From NCBI GenBank assembly GCA_948567375.1, contig OX419756.1, positions 71,154,552 to 71,218,551 of the forward strand: DNA of 64,000 nucleotides, in the 5' to 3' direction. Position 1 is the stretch's first letter. Every line of letters starts with the position of its first letter. Shown in pieces: positions 45,989 through 57,600 of the stretch. Below the pieces are notes generated by a model. The model did no database searches, was not told where the DNA came from, and worked only from the letters and a program-made list of their open reading frames with translations. Position numbers and translations under genes: made by a program. The stretch comes from Lunularia cruciata (lineage: Eukaryota; Streptophyta; Marchantiopsida; Lunulariales; Lunulariaceae).

Positions 45989-46468
45989 TATAACAATATG
46001 GATTTTATTGACAAGTTAGTCAAGATTAACAAAGTAGCAAATAGGCTAAATTAGCCAAGAATTATAAAAATATTTTAGAAATATCTAAAAAGCTATTTGA
46101 TACCTTCCAAGTATTGAGTAATGTGCATGCAAAGTGGTGACTTCTAAGAGGAAGCTCTTGGGAAGCTTCTTGCTAGCTTAGCTTGCACGCAAAGTGGATG
46201 ACTTCTAGAAGGACGCTTCTTGGGAAACTTCCCAACTAGCTTAGCTTGCATACCAAATAAGAAGTTTCTTGAGAATTTTCCCAATTAGCTAGGCTTGCAT
46301 TCTAAGAAGACAACTTTTAGGAAACTTCTAAAGAGCCTTATATATTTTCTTATAAATACCAAAGCCTAAGGCCATGCTAGGTATTCAAATTTTCCCTCAT
46401 TCAAGAGTCCCAATGTGATCTTTCACTTTGATCTTCCATTCTCTTATTTCTCTCCTCGGTCTTTTATA
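45989..46468 (+). repeat. 5' LTR of element B2
   Basis: Starts TATAACAATATGG (TG changed to TA) and ends CTTTTATA. It contains degenerate GAAGCTTC modules at 46150-46235 and a CTTATAAATACC box near 46349. Confidence 0.85.
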
Positions 46469-46484
46469 TTGGTATTAGAGTATG
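46469..46484 (+). promoter_or_regulatory. primer-binding site of B2
   Basis: TTGGTATTAGAGTATG directly after the LTR; one C-to-T change from TGGTATCAGAG of the initiator-methionine tRNA type. Confidence 0.78.
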
Positions 46485-46634
46485 AATAGGATGTATGGAA
46501 TTTATGGACCACCAAATCCGTTTTTGCCAAACCATTGGAATTTTTGTGTTCATATACTACCCAAGCATCATTTCACATAATTCATCATCTCACACTTTGG
46601 GCATATTATTTTGAATATGATCACTTTGTCCAAT

Positions 46635-47080
46635 TATAATCTTCCAAGGATAGGAGATTTGAAGAGAAACATGGAGGAAGAAATACACAATTTCACACTC
46701 AACTTTTGATGCCCCAGAGGAGCACCTTGACTATATTATATAGCAAAGTGAGTTCCTCCAAAAGAAGCTCCACCCTTGGATCAGATACATGGATTGGTGA
46801 CATGTAAGCAAGCTCTACCTTAGATTGGTTGCATACATGGGTGACATATAGGTTCTGATCCTATCTGGTAGGTCAAACCATCTTTGATCAAAGAGAATCT
46901 TTAGGGAATATCCAAATCACATGGGTGAGGTACCATTGGAAAGCTCTCAATGAGACAAACTTGGGGAGAGAGAAGGCCAGGTTTGTCTCATCAAGAGCTT
47001 TCTAATGGTATCTCACCCACCCTTTCTCCGTTGGGGGGTGGGGGGGGGGGGGGGGGGGGGGGGGTGGAGATGTACACATT
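46635..47080 (-). repeat. family A LTR piece, inverted, with fold-back and G-run
   Basis: The minus strand matches the A LTR (the TATAATCTTCC start on the plus strand corresponds to the LTR end). A 38-bp inverted repeat with four mismatches pairs 46923-46960 with 46981-47018 around a 20-nt loop. A G-run follows at 47033-47064 with one T. Confidence 0.8.
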
Positions 47081-47850
47081 TTTTACCACCAAGGATGTGA
47101 CTGCTCCACCACTAGCATAATTGTACTTAGATGTATTATTTTCCCATCATGGCTTGTCTCGAGTGCTCATCATAGATAAACGCATTCAATTCACTAGATT
47201 GTTTTAGAGAACACTCTTTGGATTCTTCAAAACTAAATTGGCCATGTCCATAGGTTACCATCCACAGAATGATGGACAAACAAAGAGTGCAAATTGAACC
47301 ATTGTGGACATGCTTCAGGGCTTTACTTTGGATGAGCAAGAGAGTTAGGACACCTTACTCCCTTTGGTGGAATTTGCTTACAACAATTTAGTGTATGCCT
47401 CTACACAAGTCACATTGTTCTTCTTCGTGTATGGAGAGCATCCTTTCACACTTTCAGCTTGATGAAGGTGCATTTGGTGGCTACCAAAGTTGACATTGTC
47501 CACACTTTTGTTTCTAAAATCAAACAAGGTATAGAGAACGCCAAGCACAGGTTACAAATTGCTCAAAATCAATAGAAGTAGTATGTAGATGCACACCGCC
47601 AACACATGGAGTTCAATATGAAAGATCAAGTTTGCCTATCAACCACCAACCTCAAGTTAGTTGGTCCTCATAAGCTTAGACCTTGTTTCATTGGACCTTT
47701 TTCCATCCTTTGTCACATCGGCGCCGTGGCTTATCACCTCGAGCTACCGCCACATATGAAGATCCACCTAATCTTTTTTGTTTCCTTATTACGCCAATAT
47801 GCTCCCCTTCTATCCCACTTCTCTTCCATCCAAGAAAATTGACCTTGTCC
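47081..47850 (+). pseudogene. family A integrase, plus-strand fragment (A2)
   Basis: The first part reads YHPQNDGQTKSAN and EFAYNNLVYASTQVT in broken frames (core, 47100-47450). The frame 47606-47842 then gives MKDQVCLSTTNLKLVG, HKLRPCFIGPFSILCHIGAV (GPY/F block) and AYHLELPPHMKIH. The Glu block reads QTKSAN rather than QTERVN. It is joined to an LTR piece of opposite orientation, so the 5' half has been rearranged. Confidence 0.85.
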
Positions 47851-48141
47851 AACACTTGTTGATGAGGCAAAGGAGTATGAGGTTGAATGCATTCTCCAAA
47901 AATGTATCTGTGGTACTCTCCGTTTGTGTGTGGAATATTTGGTCCATTGAAAAGAGTATGAGGTTGAATGCATTCTCCAAAAATGTATCTGTGGTACTCT
48001 CCATTTGTGTGTGGAATATTTGGTCCATTGGAAAGGGTACCTACTATATGAGGCAACACGGGAGCCAACAGCCAACTTGACCAATGCACCAATGTTAGTT
48101 CAATCTTTTGAGCAACAGATTTGCAACGAGGACATTGTGTC
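47851..48141 (+). pseudogene. chromodomain of A2 with an in-frame 81-bp duplication
   Basis: The frame encodes EYEVECILQKCICGTL... twice in tandem (47873-47953 and 47954-48034), then VEYLVHWKGYLLYEATREP and an acidic end CNEDIVS before TAA at 48142. The duplication unit is 27 codons and contains most of the chromodomain beta-sheet. The first copy ends in TGA (from TGG of HWK). Only one substitution besides this separates the units. Confidence 0.88.
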
Positions 48142-48158
48142 TTAAAAGGAGAGAGGTC

Positions 48159-48546
48159 TATAATACAAGTAGTTAGACATATTATTTGGAGGTGAAAATT
48201 GGCTTGGTAACATCTAGAAGGATGTTGTGTACAATGGGCTAGAAAGATTAGACAAAGGTGTCACCAAAGGAGTACTTCTACTAATAGTGCAGAAGCCAAA
48301 ATTAGCCTAAAAACTTTAGAGCTAATTTTGGAGGCCTTAATGGATGAATTAGGCCTTGAAAATGCATAGGATAAGTCACCAATCCATGTATCTAATCCAA
48401 GGGTTGAGCTTCCTTTGAGTAGATCTTCTTTGCTATATAATAAAGAGAGAAGGTGCTCCTTTGGGGCATCGGAGTATTGAGTATAAAACTTGCATTTTCT
48501 CTCTTTTATCTCTCTTGGAAATTTCTCTTGTCCTCAGAGTATTACA
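48159..48546 (+). repeat. 3' LTR of the A2 fragment, shortened
   Basis: Begins TATAATACAAGTAG after a purine-rich tract (AAAAGGAGAGAGG) and ends GTATTACA; 388 bp, lacking the C-run part. It contains TATATAATAAAG near 48436. Confidence 0.8.
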
Positions 48547-48765
48547 TTATCAATAATCATGAGGTGTATGCAATTGATCATATCCTTACACGTTGCAACA
48601 TTCAACATGGCAACCAACAACATATAGAGTACATTTGAAATGGGTATCCTCTTCATGATGCCACTTAGGAGCCTCTTCCTCATCTCCAAAATATACAAAT
48701 GGCCATCTAGGATTTTGAAGCTTCCATGGTGATGAGGATATCATTTACTAGTAGTGTGGGAGAAT
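48547..48765 (+). pseudogene. chromodomain end of B2
   Basis: The plus strand reads INNHEVYAIDHILTRCNIQH, then NGYPLHDAT and MAI.DFEASMVMRIS with several stops. It is the family B version of the chromodomain, ending in GTGTGGGAGAA before the LTR. B2's gag to integrase region is missing. Confidence 0.8.
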
Positions 48766-49187
48766 TGTAACAATATGGACTTTACCAACAAGTTAGTCAA
48801 GACTAACAAAGTAGCAAATAAGCTAAATTAACCAAGATTTATAGAAAGATTCTAAAACATCTATGAAGCTACTTGGTACCTTCCAAGTATAGAGTAATAT
48901 GCATGCCAAATGGTGACTTCTAGGAAGAAGCTTCTTGGGAAGCTTCTTGGCTAGCTTAGTTTACACGCCAAGTAGGCGGTTTCTAGAAGGAAGCTTCTTA
49001 GAAGTTTCCTGGTTAGCTTTGCTAAGAATGCCACTTTTAGGAAGCTTCTTAAGAGGCTTTTATATTTTCCTTCAAATACCAAAGCCTAAATTCATGCTAG
49101 ACATTTGGAATTTTCCTCATTCAAGAGTCTCAATGTGATATTTCACTTTGATCTTCCATTCTCCTATTTCTCTCCTCGGTCTTTTAC
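48766..49187 (+). repeat. 3' LTR of element B2
   Basis: Starts TGTAACAATATGGAC and ends CGGTCTTTTACA. Modules GAAGCTTC at about 48927, 48939 and 48990 and TTCTAGAA at about 48980 are retained. Confidence 0.88.
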
Positions 49188-49192
49188 ACCAC

Positions 49193-49490
49193 CCAAGTTC
49201 ACAATGCCCTTAGAAACACATTAGCTTAGATCCTACAATCCACTCATTCTCAAGTTGAGGTTGAGCATTGGTTGGACATGCCAAGACCTCTTCCTTGTAG
49301 GGTGAGGATAGACATAATCATATTCATGGACAACCAACACACCTTATATGATATAGTGGTTGTGAACTTTCTTTGTCTAGAGTCCTTGGTTAGAGCAAGT
49401 TTACATGTGGGAGCTATAGCAACCATTGCAACCAAGGGAAAAGAGGACCATTATGTTGCACAACGTGCCTCCAACATCTTTATCCCATCG
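49193..49490 (+). pseudogene. non-LTR family E, endonuclease-like block (third part)
   Basis: The frame reads VHNALRNTLA, one TAG, ILQSTHSQVEVEHWLDMPRP, then RVRIDIIIFMDNQHTLYDIV, with the Arg-x-Asp and second acidic position of the PD-(D/E)XK-like domain. KEDHYVAQRASNIFIPS matches the complete element's KYRGMQQGHLFVPLA end. Element B3 cuts it at 49491. Confidence 0.75.
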
Positions 49491-49988
49491 TGTAAAAGAC
49501 CGAGGAGAGAAATAAGAGAATGAAAGATAGGACTGAAAGATCACATTGGGACTCTTCAATGAGAGAAACTCCAAATGCCTAGCATGAGCTTGGACTATGG
49601 TATTTAAAAAAAATATACAAGGCTCTTGAGAAGCTTCTCAAGAAGCTTCCTAAAATCCATCTTCTTTGATTGCAAGCCAAGTTAATTGAAAAGTTTCCTT
49701 AAGAAACTTTCTTCTAGAAGTTTCCTACTTGGCATCCAAGCTAAGTTAGTAAGGAAGCTTCCCAAGAAGCTCAATTTTAGAAGTCACCTACTTGTTTTGA
49801 AAGCTAAGCTAGCCAAGAAGCTTCCTCTTAGAAATCACTACTTGATATGCTCATTACTCAATACTTGGAAGGTACCAAGTAGCTTTCTAGATACTTCTAA
49901 AATATTCTTATAATTCTTGGCTAATTTGGCCTATTTTCTACTTTGTTAGTCTCAACTAACTCATTGGTAAAACTCCATATTATTATAT
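49491..49988 (-). repeat. 3' LTR of element B3
   Basis: Begins TGTAAAAGACCGAGG on the plus strand and ends near TTATTATA. It carries GAAGCTTC-type modules at about 49628-49830. Confidence 0.8.
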
Positions 49989-50664
49989 ATTCTTCCATTA
50001 CTAGTTAGTGATGTCCTTATCACCATGGAACCTTCAAACTCTTGGATGGCAATTTGTGCATTTTGGAGATAAGAAAGAAGTTCCCAAGTGGCATCATGAA
50101 GAGGATACTCTTTCCATAGGACTTTGTACTTAATATGTTATTGGCAACTATGTTGAATGCGGCAACATGCAAGGATATGATCAACTTTATACTCCTCATG
50201 ATTGTTGATAGAGACATGAGGAGGAAGAAGAGGAGGTTGGACACAAGAAGAAAAGGAAGATGGATTTGAACCAAAGGGTTTCAACTTGGAAATATGAAAG
50301 AAAAGGTGGATTCCCATATGACAAGGTAAGGTAATGCAAGTCAATAAGAAACTAGAGAAATGATTTGGGTGATATCAAATGTACCTATCCAATTAGGAGT
50401 AAGTTTATGGACTTGGGTATCAAGTGAGAGTGGTAGGCTACTAGAAGAAAGCATGACCTTATCATTGAGTTGAAAGGTGAGATCACAATTATATTGGTCT
50501 GCATATTGTTTTTGGTGATTTTGAGCAATCAAGTTCCTAATCAAGTTCCCTATAGGTGGCTTGAGTTCTCTTATTAGGATCCATATTTCCTTGATCATCA
50601 CGCTCACAAACTCCATTTGGGTAATTTTTTGGTGGTCATCCATTCTTGAGTGTACATTCTTCAA
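49989..50664 (-). pseudogene. integrase C-terminus and chromodomain of B3
   Basis: The frame 50664-50341 contains NLIAQNHQKQYADQYNCDLT, FQLNDKVMLSSSSL and TPNWIGTFDITQII. Below it, NNHEEYKVDHILACCRIQH (about 50305-50245) marks the chromodomain start, and later frames show a decayed WKGYPL...ATWE region. Confidence 0.82.
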
Positions 50665-51441
50665 TGTACAAAAGCAACCACTATTTTGTCACAGTCTTTC
50701 CTTATATGTAAGGCCAAGTGGTTTCTATTGGATTTCATTGATCTCCATTGGTGCCAACTCCTCCACATGTGTAGAATGTGTGGGCAAGTCTTGTGAAGGT
50801 CGAGGTCAAGACCAAGTTATTGCAGCCAAGAAATTAAAGTGCTCAGCCAACTACATGGCTTCTTCCAAGTGTTTGGGCTCGTGCATGGTCACTTCAGTTT
50901 GGTGCATGACTTCAAGCCTCTAAAAAATCAATCTAGAGCTTCACCTTCTAATATATTTGGAATTTTCATTATGATATTCTAGAATTGAATGATGTAGCTT
51001 CTTATAGAACCAATATGCTTCAATTTTGCTGACCTATCAATTGTAGCTCATGTGGCATTTATAGCTTAGAATCACCTATTATTGCACCCTTGAATTCTTC
51101 CTATGTCAAGATTGGTGCAACAAATTGTCATTTAGCTTACTTTCCTCAGAATTGCCACCATAGTTTTGCCACTTCATCCAATTGGCTTGAAGCCAAGAGA
51201 ATCTATCTCGGTTCATCTTAAAAATTTGTAGCTTCAAAATATCATTCACAATCAAACACAAAATTCTCCATTGAGCACAAGAGATTCTTACCTACAAATA
51301 ACTTGGGCTTGGAAATTGGATTTGCTCTTTTCCTTCTCAAAATAGTGCTCTTTCTATATGCTTTTATCATTGATGATCTTGTTCTTCTAATAATTGAGTA
51401 AGGTGCTCAAATTTATTGTTGCATAGCAATGATAACAATGG
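50665..51441 (-). pseudogene. gag remnant of B3
   Basis: Similar to 43530-43854 and 44596-45150 of B1 without the solo LTR, and therefore shows the empty target site of that LTR near 50883. No intact frame. Confidence 0.6.
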
Positions 51442-52151
51442 TGTAATACCAATAGCTAGATATATTAGCTAGAGGTGAAAATTGACTTCATTACATTTGG
51501 AAGGATGTTATGTATGATAGGCTAGGTTGATTAGATAGAAGTGTCACCAAAGAATACTTCTACAAATAAAGTAAGAGCCAAAAATAATTTGAATTTGTAA
51601 TACCAAAAGCTATACATATCATCTTGAGGTGAAAATTGGTTTGGTAACATCTGTAAATATTTTACATATGATGGGCTAGGTAGATTAGATAGAGGAATTT
51701 TACTAATAGTGTAGGAGTCAAAATAGCTTGGAAACTTCAAAGCTAATTTTGGAGGCCTAAATAGATGAATTAGGCCTCAAAATGTATACACCTCCCCCCT
51801 CCCCCAATTAGACAAACAGATAGCTTTCCCTCCCCCCAAGTTTTTCTCATCAACAGCTTTCCAATGGTACCTCACCTATGTGATTAGAAGATTCCTATAA
51901 GAAGATTCCTTAAAGATTCCCTTTGGTTTAGAGATTTTGACCAACTAGTTAGGATCAAAGCCAACATGTCACCCATGTATTTGATCACCAATCCATGTAT
52001 TTGATCCAAGGGTGGAGGTTCCTTTGGGGAAGTCTCCTTTGCTATATAATATAATCAAGGTGTTCCTTTGGAGCATTAGAAGTTGAGTGTGAAATTGTGT
52101 GTTTCTTCTTATATGTTTTCTCTTTAGATCTCTTACCCTTGCAAGATTACA
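51442..52151 (+). repeat. 5' LTR of A3, with tandem duplication
   Basis: Starts TGTAATACC, restarts TGTAATACC at about 51597, and ends GCAAGATTACA. The first 155 bp are therefore a duplicated LTR 5' end. TATA box GCTATATAATA at 52041-52051. Confidence 0.85.
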
Positions 52152-52152
52152 A

Positions 52153-52164
52153 TGGTATCAGAGC
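52153..52164 (+). promoter_or_regulatory. primer-binding site of A3
   Basis: TGGTATCAGAGC, a perfect complement to the 3' end of initiator-methionine tRNA, one base after the LTR. Confidence 0.92.
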
Positions 52165-52406
52165 AGGTGTTTCAATCCAAGAGAGTGGATCACCCCTCTT
52201 GGAAGAACATGGGCTACCAAGACTAAGTAGTTTTTTAGGAGAGACACTGCAATGTAATTGGTAGATTATGAGAGAGGATAGAATGTAGGCATTGAGTGGA
52301 AAATATCCAGCACTCCACTTTCTATTCTTGAATCCATTCTACATCAAGATTATGTACATCTAGCATGAGCAAGTGTATCTTGCTTTTCATTTCGGAGCAG
52401 AGTTCA

Positions 52407-53712
52407 TGGATATAGTGATGAATTCACCAAATCCGGTGATCTATGATAGAGAGTGGGATTTGAAAATCTACATTCTATAATGATGGATTTGAAAATACCA
52501 AATCCTTTCACTTTCAACACTCAAGTAGAAATCTATTATGTGGTCAGACCAAAAGTAAAGTTTAGGGATTTTGTAGTCCATAATTTTGATGAAGAATATT
52601 ATCAATGAGTGATAGCCTTTGAAATCCCAATGGTAGTTCCAATAGTTTGTGCTCCCTCTCAAGTGATCATATTAATCCTCTATTTAAGTAGGAAGTAGCA
52701 ATTGAGTAGTGTCATGTGTATAAATATTGGATACGTAGTTGTGGGAGTTGATGCGAGGAATGTTGAACAAGTTTCAAGAGATCAAGATGACCATAAAGGC
52801 ATTGTAAAGTCAAGTACATACCTTCAAAAATGATAACGCAATGCACAAAGGGACATCATCCCAAAACCCAATGCTAGTGACCAAAGCACATGAAGAGTCA
52901 TTCATGCCAAGGACACTAACCCTAATCAACAATGAGGCTACATTGTTACTATGGATGAAGAACACCTACAATATTGAGCCTTACAAGGGATAACGTTCCA
53001 TGGAGTCATGCAGAATTGGATTTCAAGAATGAATTGATACCTTTTCATAATGAAATAACCAATCGTTCTATTGCCATGTTTGCATGGAGGTACTTGATTG
53101 ATAAAGCCCTCAAATGGTACAATGCCTGGGAGTGATCAATGTTGGCAGAAGGAAGGAATGTCACTTGGATGGCCATGCAGGATAGACTGACAAAGAACTT
53201 CCAATTAGTGGATTTGGCACAAATGGCTCAAACTCGACTATGGAGGTTGAAGCAAAAGAATAGTGTACAAGAAGATATGGAAGTATTCCTTGATTTACAG
53301 GCGCAATAATCAACATGAGTCTAGCAAAAGCTCTAGATAATTTCAAGTGAGGATTAAAAGAGTGAATCCGCCAAGAAGTAATGGTACAAACCCTTCGTAT
53401 AGTTTTTGAAGCTATTATTTGTTCTCAAAGAATAGCAAGGGTGCTAGGAGGAGGTGAAGGGATCATCCCAACTCAAGATTATTAGGCTGAAACACAACAC
53501 TTTGGTGGACCAATTCCTATAGAATTGTGCAATATTCAATTGAGAGGATGAGGAGCACAATTGCCCCAAGGAGAACAGAGACAGGTCAAAGAAAGGAGAG
53601 ATGGGCTCCCACGAGGAGAAGAGGCTCGAGAAAACAACATCATTGTTATAATTGTGGGCAAGTTGGGCACTTCACCATTAATTTTTGTACTCATTTTCCT
53701 AAAGGCCCTTGA
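52407..53712 (+). pseudogene. gag of A3 with CCHC zinc knuckle
   Basis: Starts at an ATG (MDIVMNSPNPVIYD), followed by broken capsid-like sequence including ALKWYNAW near 53107 and LTKNFQLVDLAQMAQTRLWR near 53190. The frame 53527-53712 ends in the knuckle CYNCGQVGHFTINFC (C-x2-C-x4-H-x5-C) preceded by an Arg-rich stretch. Gag packages the element RNA in the cytoplasm. Many stops. Confidence 0.8.
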
Positions 53713-54390
53713 TCTCCATATAGGCGATCTTTGAACAACACGAAGAGAAGAATTGAAGAGGAAGATGTGAGAATCACCTCAAAAAATGAAGATTACCAAT
53801 AAATGTACCTCATGGCCTTTTTGGCTCAATGGAAAAGCCAGATAGTGGAGAAGGATGAAGACAAGTGCAAAGAGATTGAGAAAGACAAACTCACAATTGA
53901 TTATTGTAAATGGAGTCCTAGAAGGCAATGAGGTGAAAGTATTGATATACCTTGGAATAATAGAGAATTTCTTGACTTGATCTATTGCAATAAGATTGGA
54001 GATGGGTCTAAAGAAGGATGAGAACAAGGAAGTAGAATTACCTAATGGGTAGACAAAGAGGATTGAGTCATTATTTAGAAAGGTAGCATTCTTTATAGGA
54101 GAGTATCAAGAAGCAATTGAATGGCGAGTGATACGATTAGCTTGTTATGATGCAATCCTAGGTATAGCATGGTGGAGCACTACAACCCCATGATCAATTG
54201 GAGGAAAAAAGTTGTCCTCACTACTTTTTTCCAATGTCAATGGAAGATCATTGGAGTTAAAGAGATAGCACAAAGGCAAGAATTACCTCTTTATGTCATA
54301 GGGACAACAACTATCTATAAGACAAATAGATGTTTCATGTGCCTAATAAGAGAAGTCCAGAGTGTACAACTTGATGGATAGTTCTTGAGA
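53713..54390 (+). pseudogene. protease of A3
   Basis: Fragments NGVLEGNEVKVLIYLG (about 53908) and ACYDAILGIAWWSTTTP (about 54147) bracket a gypsy protease. The expected D-S/T-G triad is replaced by YLG-type sequence, so it appears inactive. Confidence 0.6.
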
Positions 54391-54671
54391 AATTGAGAGA
54401 TGTGTTCAATGAGTTTCAAGATATTTTCCCAAATGACCTACTCTCATGATTACCACCAAAAAAAGAGAGTTGATCATAAAATCAAGATAATTCTTGGGAA
54501 GACATCTCCTTGGCCCCATATTTTCTATCACCTCATGAGTTGGAGGAGTGTAAGGCTCAAATCAAGGAGATATTGCAAAAAGGGTTATCCAACACAATGT
54601 GTCACCATATGGGGCTCCTATCTTGTTTGTGAAGAAAAAGGATGGTACAATGTGCATGCGCATTGACTATC
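54391..54671 (+). pseudogene. start of reverse transcriptase of A3
   Basis: Frames contain FNEFQDIFPNDLLS, a [20 protein letters not shown] block and [18 protein letters not shown] followed by RIDYR. These are the RT fingers of Ty3/gypsy. The element stops before the palm and catalytic motifs. Confidence 0.85.
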
Positions 54672-57600
54672 GGTGCCAATATGGTATTTGATATATGTGT
54701 AATATGATGAATATGGTGGTTGATATATTTGTGGGGAGTATGTGAGAGCATATAATATTAGACCTCATGGATATAGTTTTCACCCTTCTATTTCATTTTG
54801 CAAGATTGCACAAGAGTCTATCATATTAAACATTAGTATATCCATTTTAGGAGTGCACTAGAGTATATCATATTAGACATTTGAGTATCATTCTTATTTT
54901 CTACTTCTACTTCATGTACTTTAGACAGATCGTATATAACATTACTCTACAGAGTACATTGGCTAGTACAATTCATGAAAGAATCAGCACATTAGGTAAT
55001 GCTTATTCAAATACTCATAATAATATGTAGATAGAAAACACAGGCTTGTACAATCTACAGGAGATATGAGAGTATCGCATTAGGTGATACTTCTTCGATT
55101 ACTCTAACATGTAAATCATTCGATTTCTCATGTACTATGGGTTTAGCCTCATTTTACCTCTAATGTTTAATCCTTGTAAGGGCTTGATGGTCTTCTCATC
55201 CTTCTTGTTATTCTACGCGGTCGCCTTTCTTATGAGATCCAGATATACATTTTATAACTCTGTGTATATCGGTGCGACTTGTGAGCCCATAAGCTTCTGC
55301 AAGCGTATTGACTCACACGCTACGGTAAACTTCAGCGTGGTGCAAAATCTCTCATTGAAGGCATGAACATAGTTACGATGGAGATGCCTATATAGATGCA
55401 AATTAAACTCTGTAAGAGTTTCATGTGTAAAAGGTAACCTCCTGCAAACCTCCATAGTAAAGGTCGGAAATGATCCGTCAAGGGGTAAACCAACAAAGGT
55501 GTGTTTGTCTTGTGGGTACCGAGGAACGCATTTAAAACCTCAGGACTCAGGACTTGTTTTGTCACGGCGTTGATAATGGGACTTGTTGGACTCAAAAGCA
55601 ACGTAATTATGGTGTCCAAGGCAGTGGCAAAAAGCATTGCCCAGAACGTAGGATTCCGACGTACGTGGTGTTACTGACCAGGGATATTCCTCAGAAATTT
55701 ACGGAAGTAAGATTTCTCAAGATCTTTCACGAGAGTAGGAAACTTGACGTGTTTCCAGTTTATCCATCGCTACGCAGCTACCCAGATTTCCATTTTGAGA
55801 GCACCCAGCCTGGTGAGGGAAGGGAGACAATTTTATCATGGAATTAATAACATGATTGAACGATTGAACTAGTCGGTTCCTTGAACTTTCATTCGGAGCC
55901 TTTGCTTAATATCTGAGCTGCTTCCCACCGAATTGTACAATCTTTTGGTATTCGGTTATAACATCAATACACAACAATTGACAATAAGGGAGCGTAGATT
56001 CCTGAAGTACCTTGGCAGAAAGAAAACGATCTTGTATGAGGAGAAACTTTACTGAACACATCAGGCCTCTTGTTCCATTTATATCCTGGCCCATTGCTTT
56101 TTGCATGACAAACAGTTGGCTACCTCAGTGAATTATTTTGATGCTTTAATTAATCGAAGAATTGGCCGGTGCGACTTACTTTCTACGGGACCGTACTCCT
56201 TGCTTATTACAGACTTTGCAGAGGTGGTGTCATGACTGAGATGCATGCAAATCAAATACTTTCATGCTCCGTAGATATTTAAATCCACCTTACATACTAG
56301 ACATTGTCGAAGCTTCTCCCATTCAGTCACGCACGGATTCAATGTTCTCAGTCACACCAATACGCTAGCGAGTCACAACACTCGTAGAATCCACCACTAT
56401 GGATTGAACTGTTATTGTCAAACTTTTACCTCTCTTGAGCAGGGAAACATGTACTGATTCCTTGTATGCTGTACAGAACTCCAGTTGAAATTAAAGAGCA
56501 ACGGGGATTTTGAGCACGGCAATAAAGTGGCGAAATACATGTATGGCTCATGTCTATTTCCTTCTCATAAATAAACGATCACGGTATCTACACACGTTTC
56601 AGCAGGAATGTGACCGAGGAGATCGTTTACTAAAGTATTGAAACCCTCTTCAATCGGGGGGGGGGGGGGTGTTAGACGAACTGCATCGATAATGGAAGAT
56701 GTAGTTATCAACATCCTGTTGAGATGCGAGAGAAAACACTCACCAAACTATTAGAAGCGTTGAGCTAACATATTTATATTGGTCACTCTGTGAGAGGAAA
56801 TGCTCCTAGCTTCCTGTTCCTCTTCCTTTTGGAAAGAGAACCAACCAGTTTGAACTGCGTGAATGAAGCCGGCATTCACAAAGACTCTGATTCATCAGGA
56901 AAGAGGTCATCAAATTCAAAACCCCAAGCAGAATGAACGTCGTCTATAGTGAACAGTGAAAGAATGGGAGATATTACCCACCGTATACTAGGTAGGTCCT
57001 CTAGGTAGCTTGCACATACCGTATGTGGTGACATTCAGTGCAGTGCACAGTGACGGACAGAAGGACGGACGGATGGAAGGATATTCTAGCCGACCGAAGC
57101 GTTCCAATTCCCTATTGAGGATAGCTGGACAACAAATTCCCTGCCCCAAAGAAACTCCCTATGTTCCATGTCAACTTGACGGTTTGAATTGGATGAAATC
57201 TGAGCCGTGAATTGGACCTGACAGACGCATGTGGAACTCAATGGTCATACTCGGGAGACCAGGGCAGCAAGATTCTGAACGGATGTAAGAAGATGCTCTT
57301 CACGCGTCTAGATTCTTCAGAGAAGCTCGTTGGCAGTAGTACGGTCGAGTTCATTCTCGCCATAAATGATAGTCTCCGGTAGTCAATGTAGCGAACAGTA
57401 GGAACGCGATATAAGAGCAGAAGACCTGGTTATCTTGTTACAAGAACGGGATTGCCTGAAACTCTGTCGTCAGTTGCTAAAGTACGGTACTATTGCTCTT
57501 GTAGCGAAATGCTGTTGTGTGATGTCGGTAGCGAAAACTCACAATCGGGACCGAGAAAAGCTTCCCACTTGAGAGGGTCTCGTCCACAAGAAGGGCAAAA

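Larger units (their letters stand above)
45989..49187 (+). mobile_element. gypsy element B2, gutted and filled with family A sequence
   Basis: 5' LTR 45989-46468, primer-binding site, leader to 46634, then family A sequence (46635-48546), then B chromodomain (48547-48765) and 3' LTR 48766-49187. The flanks CCACT (45984-45988) and CCACC (49188-49192) are a 5-bp target-site duplication with one change. The family E frame continues across the insertion when one copy of the duplication is ignored. Confidence 0.85.
49491..51441 (-). mobile_element. gypsy element B3, pol deleted, cut by A3
   Basis: On the minus strand, reading down from 51441: gag (51441-50565), then directly the integrase C-terminus (50664-50341), chromodomain (about 50340-50000) and 3' LTR (49988-49491). 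RT, RNase H and integrase core are deleted. The 5' LTR is not found to the right of A3, so that side is lost. Confidence 0.78.
51442..54671 (+). mobile_element. gypsy element A3, 3'-truncated
   Basis: 5' LTR 51442-52151 (long form), primer-binding site, leader, gag with zinc knuckle, protease, and RT up to the fingers, where it ends abruptly near 54671. It was inserted into B3 gag. It is the best source for the leader and gag of family A. Confidence 0.85.

Noticed and set aside
47734-48092. Minus-strand ORFs of 116 and 134 codons
   Set aside because: They are antisense shadows of the chromodomain and its 81-bp duplication, which keeps all frames open.
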